From assembly GCA_963778165.1 (NCBI GenBank), contig CAVZTE010000002.1, forward strand, positions 62,001 to 126,000: a stretch of 64,000 nt of DNA. The letters are read 5' to 3'. The notes under the pieces were generated by a model, which saw only the letters and a program-made list of their open reading frames with translations, did not search any database and was not told where the DNA came from. The stretch comes from Bog-756 sp963778165. GTDB lineage: Bacteria; Actinomycetota; Acidimicrobiia; Acidimicrobiales; RAAP-2. Shown one piece after another: positions 1-8,890 of the stretch. Positions within the stretch are counted from its first letter, which is position 1, and each line of letters starts with the position of its first letter. Both the position numbers and the translations under genes were made by a program.

Positions 1-104
1 CCGGTATCCGTCACCGGCGGCAGTCGGCCGGGCCGGCCAGATGTCCAGTCGCCGCTCAGGAAGACCTCAGGACACTCACAGTCGGGCCTCTGAGGATGAC
101 CCCC

Positions 105-2300
105 ATGTCCATCACCGCTCCAGCTCCATCCGTGGCCCTGCCGGTTGCACCCTCCGGCCCGGACCGGTCGACACTCCGGACCACCGGCCCCGCCCCGGAC
201 GACGGGAGCCCCGCCGCCCGCCGGTCGTGGGCGGTGCCGGCGCTCATCGCCCTGTTGACGGTCACCGCGGTGACCTATCTGTGGGACCTCAGCGCCTCCG
301 GCTACGCCAACAGCTTCTATGCCGCTGCGGTCCAGGCCGGCACCAAAAGCTGGAAGGCGTTCTTCTTCGGCTCACTCGACTCGTCGAACTTCATCACCGT
401 GGACAAGTCGCCCGGCTCCCTGTGGGTCATGGAGCTCTCCGGTCGTATCTTCGGGTTCAGCAGTTGGAGCATGTTGGTGCCCCAGGTCCTCGAAGGAGTG
501 GCCGCGGTCGGACTGCTCTACGCCACCGTCAAGCGTTGGTTCGGTCCGGGCGCCGGACTCCTGGCCGGCGCCGTCCTGGCCTGCACCCCGGTGGCGGCCC
601 TCATGTTCCGGTACAACAACCCCGACGCCTTGATGGTGCTGCTGCTGGTGGCGGCGGCCTACACCCTGACCCGCGCCATCGAAAAGGGAGGGACCCGGTG
701 GATGGTGGCCACCGGGTCGCTCATCGGCTTCGCCTTCCTGGCCAAGATGCTTCAGGCCTTCACGGTGGTACCGGCCTTTGGCGCCGTCTACCTGCTGGCG
801 GCACCGGTGGCTCTGCGCCGCCGACTGTGGCAGCTGGTGCTGGGCAGCATGGCCATTGTGGTGTCGGCGGGGTGGTGGGTGGCCATCGTGGCCCTGTGGC
901 CGGCGGGCTCCCGACCCATGATCGACGGCTCACCGGACAACAGCATCCTCAACCTCATCTTCGGTTACAACGGGCTGAGTCGCCTGACCGGGGGGACCGG
1001 AGGCAACGGCAGCGGCTTCAGTGGAGCCACCGGCGTGTTCCGGCTCTTCAACGACCTGATGGGTGGGCAGGCATCGTGGCTGCTGCCCGCCTCACTGCTG
1101 GCCCTGGTGGCCGGCCTGGTGTGGCGGGGCCGGGCTCCCCGCACCGACCGCAAGCGTGCCGCTCTCCTGCTGTGGGGCGGTTGGCTGATCATCACCGGTG
1201 CGGTGTTCAGCTTCAGCTCCGGCGTCATCCACACCTACTACACGGTGGCTCTGGCCCCGGCCATCGCCGGGTTGGTGGGCATCGGTGGCGCTCTGCTGTG
1301 GCAGCGCCGCGGGCAGTTGGTGGCCCGCATCATCGGAGCGGCAGGCATCCTCGGCACAGCCATCTGGGCCTTTGTCCTGCTCGACCGCACCCCCGGTTAT
1401 GTGCCCTGGCTCCGCGTGGTCATCGTGGTGTCCGGGGTGGCAGCTGCCGGCGCCCTGCTGGTGGCGCCGGCCATCCCCCGAGCGACCAGGAATCTCACCG
1501 TGGCGGCTATGGGCCTGGGCCTGGTGGCCGGCCTGAGTGGACCCATCGCCTTCACCGCGGGCACGCTGACCACCGCCCACACCGGCAGCATTCCCTCGGC
1601 CGGACCGACGTCGGCCGGTGGGGGCTTCGGGGGTCCGGGCGGCGGAGTCGGTGGCGCCCGGCTCGATGGCGCAGGGCTCGGTGGCGCCGGGCTCGGTGGC
1701 GAAGGGCTCGGTGGCGAAGGTAGCGGCGGCCCGAGCGGCCTCGGTGCAGGCCGGAGCGCGGGAGGTGTCGGCGGGTTCGGGGAAGGCCAACGACCCGGTG
1801 CGGCGACCGGTGGCAGCGGCGGCTTCCCCGGTGGAACGGGCACACGTTCCCCCGGCGGTACAGGCACGCGACCCACCGGCGAAGGCGCAGGTGGCTTCGG
1901 CGGCACCCGGCCGACGGGCTCAGTGCCGGGCACTGGTGGGGGAGCCTCAACCGACGCGGCACTCGACGCCGCCCTGCGTTCGGATGCCGGCTCCTACCGG
2001 TGGGCCGCCGCCACCTTCGGATCCCAGTCGGCGGCCACCCTGGAGCTCTCCTCGGACCAGGCGGTCATGGCCATCGGTGGATTCAACGGCGAGGGTGGCA
2101 ACATCACGCTCGCCACCTTCGAGGCCTATGTGGCCAAAGGCGACATCCACTACTTCATCGCCTCCGGCGGCGGCGGGGGGATGGCCGGACCGAACGGCGG
2201 GGGGAACAGCGACGCTGCCATCACCAGTTGGGTCGAGGCCCACTTCACGGCCAAGACCATCGGGGGCCAGACGGTGTACGACCTGGCGGACCCGAAGTGA
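105..2300 (+). CDS. GT39 / YkcB-like membrane glycosyltransferase
   Basis: A 731-residue polytopic membrane protein of the GT-C (ArnT/PMT, GT39) type, which moves sugars from polyprenyl-phosphate donors to outer-surface acceptors. About eleven hydrophobic segments fill residues 40-490. The first outer loop holds acidic positions (WDLSASGY, then SLDSSNFITVDKSPG), and RYNNPDALMVLLL is typical of the YkcA/B branch. A Gly-rich linker (about 500-610) leads to a soluble C-terminal domain (about 614-731) like that of YkcB proteins. I chose ATG 105 over ATG 96 because TGAGG at 91-95 is correctly spaced for it. Its stop overlaps the GtrA start. The family call is firm; donor and acceptor are unknown. 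Confidence 0.88.
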   Translation: MSITAPAPSVALPVAPSGPDRSTLRTTGPAPDDGSPAARRSWAVPALIALLTVTAVTYLWDLSASGYANSFYAAAVQAGTKSWKAFFFGSLDSSNFITVDKSPGSLWVMELSGRIFGFSSWSMLVPQVLEGVAAVGLLYATVKRWFGPGAGLLAGAVLACTPVAALMFRYNNPDALMVLLLVAAAYTLTRAIEKGGTRWMVATGSLIGFAFLAKMLQAFTVVPAFGAVYLLAAPVALRRRLWQLVLGSMAIVVSAGWWVAIVALWPAGSRPMIDGSPDNSILNLIFGYNGLSRLTGGTGGNGSGFSGATGVFRLFNDLMGGQASWLLPASLLALVAGLVWRGRAPRTDRKRAALLLWGGWLIITGAVFSFSSGVIHTYYTVALAPAIAGLVGIGGALLWQRRGQLVARIIGAAGILGTAIWAFVLLDRTPGYVPWLRVVIVVSGVAAAGALLVAPAIPRATRNLTVAAMGLGLVAGLSGPIAFTAGTLTTAHTGSIPSAGPTSAGGGFGGPGGGVGGARLDGAGLGGAGLGGEGLGGEGSGGPSGLGAGRSAGGVGGFGEGQRPGAATGGSGGFPGGTGTRSPGGTGTRPTGEGAGGFGGTRPTGSVPGTGGGASTDAALDAALRSDAGSYRWAAATFGSQSAATLELSSDQAVMAIGGFNGEGGNITLATFEAYVAKGDIHYFIASGGGGGMAGPNGGGNSDAAITSWVEAHFTAKTIGGQTVYDLADPK
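1660..1719 (+). repeat. 15-bp tandem repeat x4 inside the glycosyltransferase gene
   Basis: Four consecutive 15-bp units resembling GGCTCGGTGGCGAAG; the last two are identical. They encode the Gly-rich linker between the membrane domain and the soluble C-terminal domain. Because the unit is a multiple of three, copy-number change would only alter linker length. Confidence 0.85.
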
Positions 2301-2926
2301 GAGCCGGACCACCCCCGCGTCGGGGCAGCACACGACCTGCATGGCCGGTACGCCGGGCCACCGTCGTCCGCCTGATGCGTTATTCGGCGGTGTCGCTGGT
2401 GGCCACCTCCACCAGCCTGGCGACCCTGGGCATCCTGGTCGGCGTGGCCGGGTTGCCGGCTAACTGGTCGAATGTCATCGCCACCGGGGTGGGGACCGTG
2501 CCCTCCTTCGAGCTCAACCGCCGATGGGTGTGGAACCACCGGGGACGACGGTCCCTCCTCGGACAGGTCGTGCCGTTCTGCGGTCTCTCGTTTACCGGGT
2601 TGGTGGTCTCGACCCTGGCCGTGGGCGTGGTGGCCGGACGCACCTCGGGATGGGGTCACTGGAGTCACACCGCCGCCGTCATGGCCGCCAACCTGGCGGC
2701 CTACGGGACGCTGTGGGTGGTGCAGTTCCAACTGCTCAACCGGGTGCTGTTCCGCCCGCCTCTACCCGAGTACGCCTCGCCGGTGGTTCTCGAGTCCCCG
2801 CCGCTTGCGGCTCCGGTCGGCGCCCGCCTGACAGCCCGGGAGGAACCGATCACTGACACGAACGTCACTGCCGACGGGGGCGTGGCCCGGTCCATGGTGC
2901 TGTCACGCAAGGAAGGTGGCGGTTGA
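2297..2926 (+). CDS. GtrA-family membrane protein
   Basis: A 209-residue protein with a GtrA-like core of four hydrophobic segments, including MRYSAVSLVATSTSLATLG and the conserved NVIATGVGTVPSFELNRRWVW stretch (family N-R-WVW signature). GtrA proteins are thought to carry polyprenyl-linked sugars across the membrane for a GT-C glycosyltransferase, which suits the gene just upstream. The GTG start at 2297 overlaps the preceding TGA (GTGA), so translation is probably coupled; ATG 2375 is an alternative that removes the basic leader. The last 50 residues are polar and variable. Family assignment is good; the cargo is unknown. Confidence 0.85.
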   Translation: MRAGPPPRRGSTRPAWPVRRATVVRLMRYSAVSLVATSTSLATLGILVGVAGLPANWSNVIATGVGTVPSFELNRRWVWNHRGRRSLLGQVVPFCGLSFTGLVVSTLAVGVVAGRTSGWGHWSHTAAVMAANLAAYGTLWVVQFQLLNRVLFRPPLPEYASPVVLESPPLAAPVGARLTAREEPITDTNVTADGGVARSMVLSRKEGGG

Positions 2927-3134
2927 GTGTCCGGTTCGAACCGAGGGGCGGGCACGGCGGCTTCTGGGCCACCCCGACCGGTTGGAAAGGCCGTCCGACC
3001 AGCCATCTTGACCGCACCGTCCGCCCCCGGCGCCACGGGCTGGAGATGCCGGCGCCATCGCACTATCCTCCCGCTGAGTGGATCCGTACAACAGGTGTTG
3101 CGGTCACCACTCGTCTCAAGGCAAAGGCGGCGAA

Positions 3135-3311
3135 ATGGGACGGGAACCGCTCAACCAGAAGTGCCCGGCGTGTGGCTCGGAGGACGTGCCCACCCTCATC
3201 GTGCGCGGCTCGGGATTCCCGAGTGGCCGCCTGAGTCTCCGCTGCCATCGCTGCGAAAGCGAGTGGGCCGGGGAACAGGAAGGCCTGCCCGCCCACCTTC
3301 GAGCTTCCTGA
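3135..3311 (+). CDS. Small zinc-ribbon protein
   Basis: A 58-residue open frame with two CXXC pairs (KCPAC near residue 10 and RCHRC near residue 37), the layout of a zinc ribbon. It starts at ATG 3135 behind an AAAGGCGGCGAA stretch that could act as a weak ribosome-binding site. No other domain is present and no partner gene points to a role. Small zinc ribbons often bind nucleic acids or act as accessory subunits, but nothing here shows which. The paired cysteines make a chance frame less likely. Confidence 0.5.
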   Translation: MGREPLNQKCPACGSEDVPTLIVRGSGFPSGRLSLRCHRCESEWAGEQEGLPAHLRAS

Positions 3312-3366
3312 ACAGATCCCGCCACGGCGGCGATCGCAGTGATGCTGGCCGCACTGGCCGGCTCGG

Positions 3367-4485
3367 TCAGGGCAGTTGCCCGCCCACCTCCAGTTTGTAG
3401 TCGTAGAGGTCCCAGGTATACGGGCCCACGGCGGACTTGCCCGGTATGCGTCCGAACTCGGAGCCCAACGGAATGGTGTCCAGGTAGTAGTTCGAAAAAC
3501 TGCTCCAGTGCTTGGGGTCGTACTTCGTCAGCGCCGCCTCCATCTGCCGCAGGGCTCGGGTGAAGTCCACGCTCACCTTGCCGTCGGTGATCGGCTTGGT
3601 CAGGATCAGGTACACCGTGGTGTTGGTGGCTTGGGCCTCGTCCCCGTTGACGATGTACACACCCCACGGCGCGGTCTGGGTGACTCCGTTGGCGGCGTAG
3701 GACATCGATACGTTCTCCCGAAACCCGGGCGGCAGCGCCCCGTTCCCGTCGGCGGTCCACACCATCAGCTCGATGGTGCCGCGGCGTGGCGTCACCACTT
3801 GGTGTTGGGGCTCGAGCCAGGTGTCGTAGGCCAGGTCGTACCGGACCGACGAGGTGCCGGTGAGCTTGTAGCTACTCGAGGCAATGAGGTTGGTGGGCAG
3901 CGAGCTGATCTTCATGGGCAGGGGCAGAGCGGCCGAAGGCTTCGGCGAGTCGGACGCCGCTTGCGGGGAGATGCCATAGGAGACGTTGGGAAAGCCCAGA
4001 ACCCAGGTCTGGCTGGACACCTCGGGGGTCGAGCTGAATGTTGCTGTGGTGTTCAGGTCGCCGTTGGAGGAGATCTTCATTACCGCCGAGCCGCTGCCTT
4101 TGGACCCGAGGTTCCACAGGTCCCCATTGAGCACGACCGGCCCGAAGATGGGATCGCCGCCCTCACAGCCGCGGCTGCCTATGGGGACGAAGCGACAGGC
4201 GCTGTTCCACTCCCAACTTCCGGTGGACTTGGACTTCGGAAAGACCGAGATGGTTTTGGGCGCGGAGCTGGCGTCGGCGGACGACGAGGTGACCGGTGGT
4301 GGAGCGGCTGGTGCAGTGGCTGATGCGATCGCCGGTGTGGCGCCGGCCGCGCCGCCTGACGCCCCCACCACCACGCCGATGCCAACGACCAACCCGCCCA
4401 AGCCGAGCAGACCCACACCATGCCGGCTTCGGACGCCGGGCGTCCTCCTCGGGTTCCGCCCTCTGGAACTCGAACCTGATCGCAT
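3367..4485 (-). CDS. Secreted GH12-family endoglucanase-like protein
   Basis: A 372-residue secreted protein with a basic N-terminus, a hydrophobic signal segment (about 24-48) and an Ala/Pro/Ser-rich linker to about residue 75. The rest resembles glycoside hydrolase family 12, which cleaves beta-1,4-glucans such as cellulose or xyloglucan. The nucleophile would be Glu239 in GTIELMVW and the acid/base Glu343 in LGSEFGRIPG; the family beta-strand AYDTWLE is also present. GGAAGGG sits 7 nt before the ATG. Both catalytic glutamates are there, so activity is plausible, but the linker and spacing differ from the Streptomyces enzymes. Substrate is inferred from family only. Confidence 0.7.
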   Translation of the reverse strand: MRSGSSSRGRNPRRTPGVRSRHGVGLLGLGGLVVGIGVVVGASGGAAGATPAIASATAPAAPPPVTSSSADASSAPKTISVFPKSKSTGSWEWNSACRFVPIGSRGCEGGDPIFGPVVLNGDLWNLGSKGSGSAVMKISSNGDLNTTATFSSTPEVSSQTWVLGFPNVSYGISPQAASDSPKPSAALPLPMKISSLPTNLIASSSYKLTGTSSVRYDLAYDTWLEPQHQVVTPRRGTIELMVWTADGNGALPPGFRENVSMSYAANGVTQTAPWGVYIVNGDEAQATNTTVYLILTKPITDGKVSVDFTRALRQMEAALTKYDPKHWSSFSNYYLDTIPLGSEFGRIPGKSAVGPYTWDLYDYKLEVGGQLP

Positions 4486-4909
4486 TGCTGCGCCCTTCCG
4501 AAGCGTGTCGACACCGTGTCGTGCCCGATGACGGAACGGTTGGCCATCCTTCGATGTATCACCCCTCCGACATGGTGATCACCTGTGCCCCAGTGTCCGC
4601 ACCGCTCCAGGGCGGTGCGTCAGGAGTGCGAAGCCACCCAGTCATCACGTTCTACCAGCCCGACCGACCCGGGCGGTCGTCAGACCACGGCACGCGGGGT
4701 GCGGCGTCGGTTACGGCCCCAAGAGTTCGACTGTGCGGGACCGACTGACCACCCCGGGTGGCCGCCCAAATCATGGCCGTGAGTGGGACCGGAGCCGGGA
4801 TGCCGCTTCCTTTGGTGGCACCTTCCGAAAAACCCACCTCAGGCTGGGCGTCACCGGCCACCATCGGGCCCAGTGGAGCGGCGGTGGGCCGGGTAATAGG
4901 GTGCCGCCC
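4486..4909. other. Divergent intergenic region, no gene seen
   Basis: This 424-bp spacer separates the minus-strand GH12 gene from the plus-strand Thr-rich membrane protein gene, so it must hold both promoters. The only recognisable element is TAGGGT at 4897-4902, an actinobacterial -10 box 7 nt before the ATG at 4910. Short frames here have no plausible start and no recognisable motif. Confidence 0.5.
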
Positions 4910-5638
4910 ATGAGGCGTCACCGTCGAGAGACGCACTGGTACTACAGGGGCGGAGCCCCCCCGGCCGCCAGTCGGGTCAAGAGGCGCTGGCGGAGGGCGG
5001 TGGCCCGGAGCCACCGGTTGGCAGGCCAGATCCACCATGCCGCCGTGGCCAAATGGCGGTGGACCGTGGTGTTGGTGGTCCTCATCGCCGCCGTGGTCAC
5101 CTTCGGCTACTACGCAAACCCGTCGGCCGGCGACAGTGGGTCGAAGGTGGCCTCGGCGACGACGTCTTCCGTGGGCGCGCCGCACCAGCCCGCGGACCGT
5201 CCGTCCGGGCGTAGCCGCGCTGCGCTACCGGACACCGCAACGCCCGGGCCGCCCCACCCGAAGAAGCACCCTGATGTGGCACCGGCCCGATTGACCCCGG
5301 GCGCCCTTATCGCCTACCTCCTCTTGAGTGGCTCGCACGGCTCGCACGCCACCGCCACCCCGGCGGTCAAGACCGCCCGGGCTCCGGCCGCCACTCCGGA
5401 CAGCGGGCCGTCCGCCCCCGTGGGGTCTCCCTCCACCACCGAGACCACCCACGGTCCTCATCCCACGACCACGACGACCACCGAGCCACCGCCTCGGACC
5501 ACCACCACCACCAATCCTCCTCCCACCACCACCAGCACCACGACTCCTCCGCCCACCACCACCACCACGACTCCTCCGACCACCACCACCACCACCACGA
5601 CCACGACCATTACGATCCCGATCCTGTCCGGCCTCTAG
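4910..5638 (+). CDS. Single-pass membrane protein with Thr/Pro-rich tail
   Basis: A 242-residue protein: a strongly basic cytoplasmic N-terminus (about 1-44), one transmembrane helix (WTVVLVVLIAAVVTFGYYA), then a low-complexity outer part ending in about 70 residues of Thr and Pro. Such tails act as extended, often O-glycosylated stalks in actinobacterial envelopes; that role is inferred. The start is ATG 4910, with TAGGGT 7 nt upstream and no Shine-Dalgarno, so the transcript is probably leaderless. I recognise no family. The following Nudix gene begins 10 bp after its stop. Confidence 0.6.
   Translation: MRRHRRETHWYYRGGAPPAASRVKRRWRRAVARSHRLAGQIHHAAVAKWRWTVVLVVLIAAVVTFGYYANPSAGDSGSKVASATTSSVGAPHQPADRPSGRSRAALPDTATPGPPHPKKHPDVAPARLTPGALIAYLLLSGSHGSHATATPAVKTARAPAATPDSGPSAPVGSPSTTETTHGPHPTTTTTTEPPPRTTTTTNPPPTTTSTTTPPPTTTTTTPPTTTTTTTTTTITIPILSGL
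5457..5612 (+). repeat. ACC/CCT trinucleotide low-complexity tract
   Basis: About 155 bp of near-continuous ACC, CCT and ACG triplets encoding the Thr/Pro tail of the membrane protein. Slippage here would change stalk length in steps of one residue without breaking the frame. Confidence 0.75.
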
Positions 5639-5648
5639 CGTCGGCCCG

Positions 5649-6113
5649 ATGGCCATCTCCCCGCACATCCGTCGGCTCCGGGAGCTCATCGGGAACGAAC
5701 TACTGGTCCTTCCCTCCGTGGCCGTGCTGCCCCGGGACGAGGCCGGCCGGATCCTCCTGGTCCGCATCGTCGACACCGGCGGGTGGGCCACCATCGGGGG
5801 AGCGGTCGAACCCGACGAGTCACCGGCGGAGGCCGCGGTACGCGAGACCCAGGAGGAGGCCGGGGTCACCGTCCTGCTCGACCCGGTCCTGGCGGTGCTG
5901 GGCGGTCCCGAGTACCGGGTGACCTATCCCAACGGCGACCGGGCCTGCTACGTGGTCACGGTCTTCGGTGCCCGGGTGACGTCCGGCACGCCGAGGCCCG
6001 ATGGGGACGAGACCTCCGCGGTCCGATGGTGGGACACGGATCGCCTGCCCCTCGAGGAGATGGGCTCTCTGACCCGGGCCCTGCTCCGCGATGCCGGCGT
6101 GACCCGCGGCTGA
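5649..6113 (+). CDS. Nudix hydrolase
   Basis: A 154-residue Nudix-fold protein that should hydrolyse a nucleoside diphosphate linked to another group. The Nudix box starts at GGAVEPDESPAEAAVRE and continues TQEEAGV, giving the full GX5EX7REUXEEXGU pattern with all metal-binding glutamates. The frame opens at ATG 5649, 10 bp after the Thr-rich gene stops, so the two may be cotranscribed. Nothing identifies the substrate; the WWDTDRLP segment is common in ADP-ribose or NTP-type members. Length is normal for a stand-alone Nudix protein. Confidence 0.88.
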   Translation: MAISPHIRRLRELIGNELLVLPSVAVLPRDEAGRILLVRIVDTGGWATIGGAVEPDESPAEAAVRETQEEAGVTVLLDPVLAVLGGPEYRVTYPNGDRACYVVTVFGARVTSGTPRPDGDETSAVRWWDTDRLPLEEMGSLTRALLRDAGVTRG

Positions 6114-6152
6114 TTGTTCCCCCAGCCTGCACCGGGAACGGGAACGTCCGGG

Positions 6153-6806
6153 TCAGGCGCCGCGCCCCTTCACGACCGGCACCAACATGGGGGCGGCGGC
6201 CACGATGGCGGCGAACAGCCCCAGAAAGGCCCCGATGCCCCACCCGATGCCGCTGAACCCGATGCCGCCCGGCTTGAGCAGGAAGGCCAGGATGCTCAGG
6301 ACCGCATTGACGCAGGTGGCGATCAACAGGAGTTGTTCGTCGGCCACCGGGAGTGTGAACGGAGCCTCGCTGAAGCCGGCCCGGATGACCAGGTCGGCCA
6401 TGATGGCCAGGCACAGGAGCAGGACCAGGTACATCCACCCGTGCCACAGCCCGTCGACCGACACCGATCCGAGCCCGAAGTCGTAGGTGAACCAGGGCAG
6501 GAACAACGAGATGAACAGGACCAGGGTGGCGATGAAGGTGATCCCTTCGGCCTGTGACCATCGCTTGACGTCGAAGGAGAAGGAGGCGGGAGGCGGCTTG
6601 GGGCCGGTCGCCGGTCCGGGCGCTCCCGAGGTGAAGCCGGGCGCTCCCGGAGTGAAGCCCGATCCTCCCGGAGTGGAGCCCGGCGGTGCCGGGGCGGAGC
6701 CCACCGGCGGCGGGGGAGCAGGCCGATAGTTCGGGTGCTGCTCCGGCGGGTACCACTTGCCGTCGGACGCCTGCCACCATCCGGCACCCTGAGAGATATC
6801 GCTCAT
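6153..6806 (-). CDS. DUF2510-like four-helix membrane protein
   Basis: A 217-residue protein opening with GWWQASDGKWYPPE, the short Trp/Gly/Pro motif seen at the N-terminus of many actinobacterial membrane proteins (DUF2510-like). A Pro/Gly-rich linker with repeated TPGAPG-type units follows (about 25-75), then four hydrophobic helices (about 93-217). ATG 6806 is preceded by GGAG six bases upstream. It converges on the Nudix gene. The motif may bind a partner or the cell wall, but the function is unknown. Confidence 0.75.
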   Translation of the reverse strand: MSDISQGAGWWQASDGKWYPPEQHPNYRPAPPPPVGSAPAPPGSTPGGSGFTPGAPGFTSGAPGPATGPKPPPASFSFDVKRWSQAEGITFIATLVLFISLFLPWFTYDFGLGSVSVDGLWHGWMYLVLLLCLAIMADLVIRAGFSEAPFTLPVADEQLLLIATCVNAVLSILAFLLKPGGIGFSGIGWGIGAFLGLFAAIVAAAPMLVPVVKGRGA

Positions 6807-6970
6807 CGCCTTCTCCTGTTCCACCTGCGCCGACGACCCGGCAACTGTCCAGATTGTGGCATGCCCGACGCCCAGGGCGCAGGCGAGCGGGGTCCGCACC
6901 ACCCGGGCCTACCGCCAGGCCGGTCGTGGTGTCGCGGGCGCCGTCGGAACCGATCGACCATGATGGACGC

Positions 6971-7174
6971 ATGGGATCCGAAGGAATCAAGCCGCGGAAG
7001 AAGAAGCACCGCCTCGACAAGGTGCCGAAGTACGAGGAGCCCAACCGGGCCGAGGGGTTTTCCGGTGGATCATTCGGCCGCCAGGGGCACGGGTCGGACG
7101 GGAAGCACCCCGGGCAACCGGGCCGGGTCGGGTCCTATGTCCTGAAGATCCTCGGACGTGCACCGAAGAGCTGA
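6971..7174 (+). CDS. Small basic hypothetical protein
   Basis: A 67-residue Lys/Arg/Gly-rich open frame (begins MGSEGIKPRKKKHRLDKV) divergent from the DUF2510-like gene and stopping 16 bp before the esterase stop. I recognise no domain. The C-terminus (YVLKILGRAPKS) is mildly amphipathic. The start lacks a clear Shine-Dalgarno. A frame this short in GC-rich DNA could be fortuitous; the consistent basic composition and separate promoter space are the only support. Confidence 0.4.
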   Translation: MGSEGIKPRKKKHRLDKVPKYEEPNRAEGFSGGSFGRQGHGSDGKHPGQPGRVGSYVLKILGRAPKS

Positions 7175-7189
7175 TCCGTTCACCGTCTT

Positions 7190-8134
7190 CTAACCCTTGG
7201 CGGAGAACTGCCGGGTCAGAAAGTTGTCGACGTCGGCGGCCAGCGCGGTCTCGTCAGGTGTGACCGGCCCGCGGCCCGACTGGATCAGACCGTGGCCGGC
7301 GTTGCGGACCATGATCAAGCTGGCCCGGTCACCGGCACGTTGGAGGAGGCCGGCCAGCGCTTGGGACTGGGCGGGCGGGACGATGTTGTCATCGGCTCCC
7401 TGGATGATGAGGAAGGGGGGAGCCCCCGGGTGCACGTAGGTCACCGGGCTGGCCGCCGCCAGGGTCGGTGAGGGCTGTCCCACCGACACCCCGAAGGTCT
7501 CCTTCGACAGGACGCTCATCACCTTGGAGCTCGACCAGTCCGGCGAGGTGAGGTCGGCGGGCCCGTACTCGTCCACCACCGCCTGCACCGCACTGGACTG
7601 ACCCGGAAGACCTCCTTCTCCGAAGACGCCGCTCCGGTTTCCCATGACCCCGAGCAGGCTGGCCAGATGACCGCCGGCACTGGCCCCGATGACAGCGATG
7701 TGGGCGCGGTCGATGTGCAGGGAGCCGGCGTTGCCCCGCAGATAGCGGATGGCGCACGTGACGTCCTGGATCTGGGCCGGCCACGGGTGGGCCGGGGCCA
7801 GTCGATAGTTGACCGACACGAACACCCATCCTTTGGGCACCAGATCCTGCTCGACGTCCCAGTCGACCGTCCCGGGTTGGATGCTCGAGTTACCGCTCAC
7901 CCAACCGCCCCCGTGGATGTCCACCAGCGTCGGGGCCGACGTCACCGCGGTCGTGGGCTCGTAGACGTCAAGGGTCTCGTCAACGCCGCCGTTGTGGCAG
8001 TAGGTGTACCAGTGGCTGGTGCCGGCCAGCTCGGGTGAGGGGCTGCCGCATCCGCCGGCCACGGCCGTCAGGGCAGCCAACGTGATCAGGGCGATCAGCG
8101 TGCAACGCCCGGTGATGGCACGGAAATGGCCCAC
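7190..8134 (-). CDS. Exported alpha/beta-hydrolase (esterase/lipase, BD-FAE/HSL type)
   Basis: A 314-residue alpha/beta hydrolase with an N-terminal hydrophobic segment ending ALTAVAGGCGSP, which could be a lipoprotein cleavage site. The HGGGW oxyanion motif, the nucleophile elbow GASAGG, the acid in GADDNIV and the histidine in NAGHG are all in order, as in carboxylesterases of the hormone-sensitive-lipase/BD-FAE group. The GTG start at 8134 is chosen over ATG 8218 because GAGGAAGAGG lies 5 nt upstream of it. It probably hydrolyses small carboxylic esters outside the cytoplasm; the substrate is not indicated. Confidence 0.85.
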   Translation of the reverse strand: MGHFRAITGRCTLIALITLAALTAVAGGCGSPSPELAGTSHWYTYCHNGGVDETLDVYEPTTAVTSAPTLVDIHGGGWVSGNSSIQPGTVDWDVEQDLVPKGWVFVSVNYRLAPAHPWPAQIQDVTCAIRYLRGNAGSLHIDRAHIAVIGASAGGHLASLLGVMGNRSGVFGEGGLPGQSSAVQAVVDEYGPADLTSPDWSSSKVMSVLSKETFGVSVGQPSPTLAAASPVTYVHPGAPPFLIIQGADDNIVPPAQSQALAGLLQRAGDRASLIMVRNAGHGLIQSGRGPVTPDETALAADVDNFLTRQFSAKG

Positions 8135-8328
8135 CGCAACCTCTTCCTCTGTCGCATCGATCTCTGCCGGCCCTGGTCGGGTCGTCCCATAGTGGGCGAT
8201 GTGTACCGGCGACGCCAACGGAATTTCCGTCGCGGATGCTCGGAGCCGCCGGTGTGGGTGTAGCTACGAAGGCCCCCGGCCGTTGGTGGTTGGCGGCCGG
8301 GATCGGTGAACCTCCGGGGCCGGCGGCG

Positions 8329-8655
8329 TCAATCGGCGTGCGGGGGCCAGGTGAGGGAACGGATCGGTCGGATCCGGCCCACCATGCTCCGCGACGAGGG
8401 GTGCCGCGAACGGGCCCGCTGCCGGAGCTCGTAGGTCATCCGCTCGACCTCGCGGTCGATGGTGGCCCGAAGGTCTTCGACGGCGCCGGAACTGCCCGAG
8501 TGCAGGACCAGCTCGTCCAACTGGGCCCGCTGCCGATCCCGCTCCAGCAGCAGCTGCTCATCGCTGAAGTAGGTGTAGTCCATGACCCCGTCCGTCTCGA
8601 TCCGCAACGGCTCACTGCTCTGTGTCCAGGTCAGATCCTTCGGATGCGTACTCAT
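8329..8655 (-). CDS. Small coiled-coil hypothetical protein
   Basis: A 108-residue charged protein with a helical middle rich in Glu, Arg, Leu and Gln (LLLERDRQRAQLDELVL, then ATIDREVERMTYELRQRARS) that should form a coiled coil. No family is recognised. ATG 8655 has no obvious ribosome-binding site. It diverges from the HicA-like gene at 8891. Amino-acid composition is more protein-like than its reverse-strand alternatives, which is why I keep it. Confidence 0.5.
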   Translation of the reverse strand: MSTHPKDLTWTQSSEPLRIETDGVMDYTYFSDEQLLLERDRQRAQLDELVLHSGSSGAVEDLRATIDREVERMTYELRQRARSRHPSSRSMVGRIRPIRSLTWPPHAD

Positions 8656-8890
8656 AGGTACGACATCGGCCTGTTCCGGCCCCGACTTGAACGGCGATCG
8701 GGCGCCTGCGGCCCCCGACATGGGCCTCCGAGCCCGGTTCCGAGGCCCCGTTCGGCTCGGGCCCGGTGAGGCCCGGGGCCAAGCGCCGGGAGCCGCCCAC
8801 CGGTGGTGCCACCTCATCCAGCGCCTGGCACGGCCGGTCTACACTGCCGACCGGGGCCCCACCGTCCTCGGAGCCGTACAGGAGATCAAC

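Noticed and set aside
6115..6138. Terminator hairpin GTTCCC-N12-GGGAAC between the Nudix and DUF2510-like genes
   Set aside because: The stem is short, the loop is 12 nt and no U-run follows, so the evidence is too weak to list as a feature.
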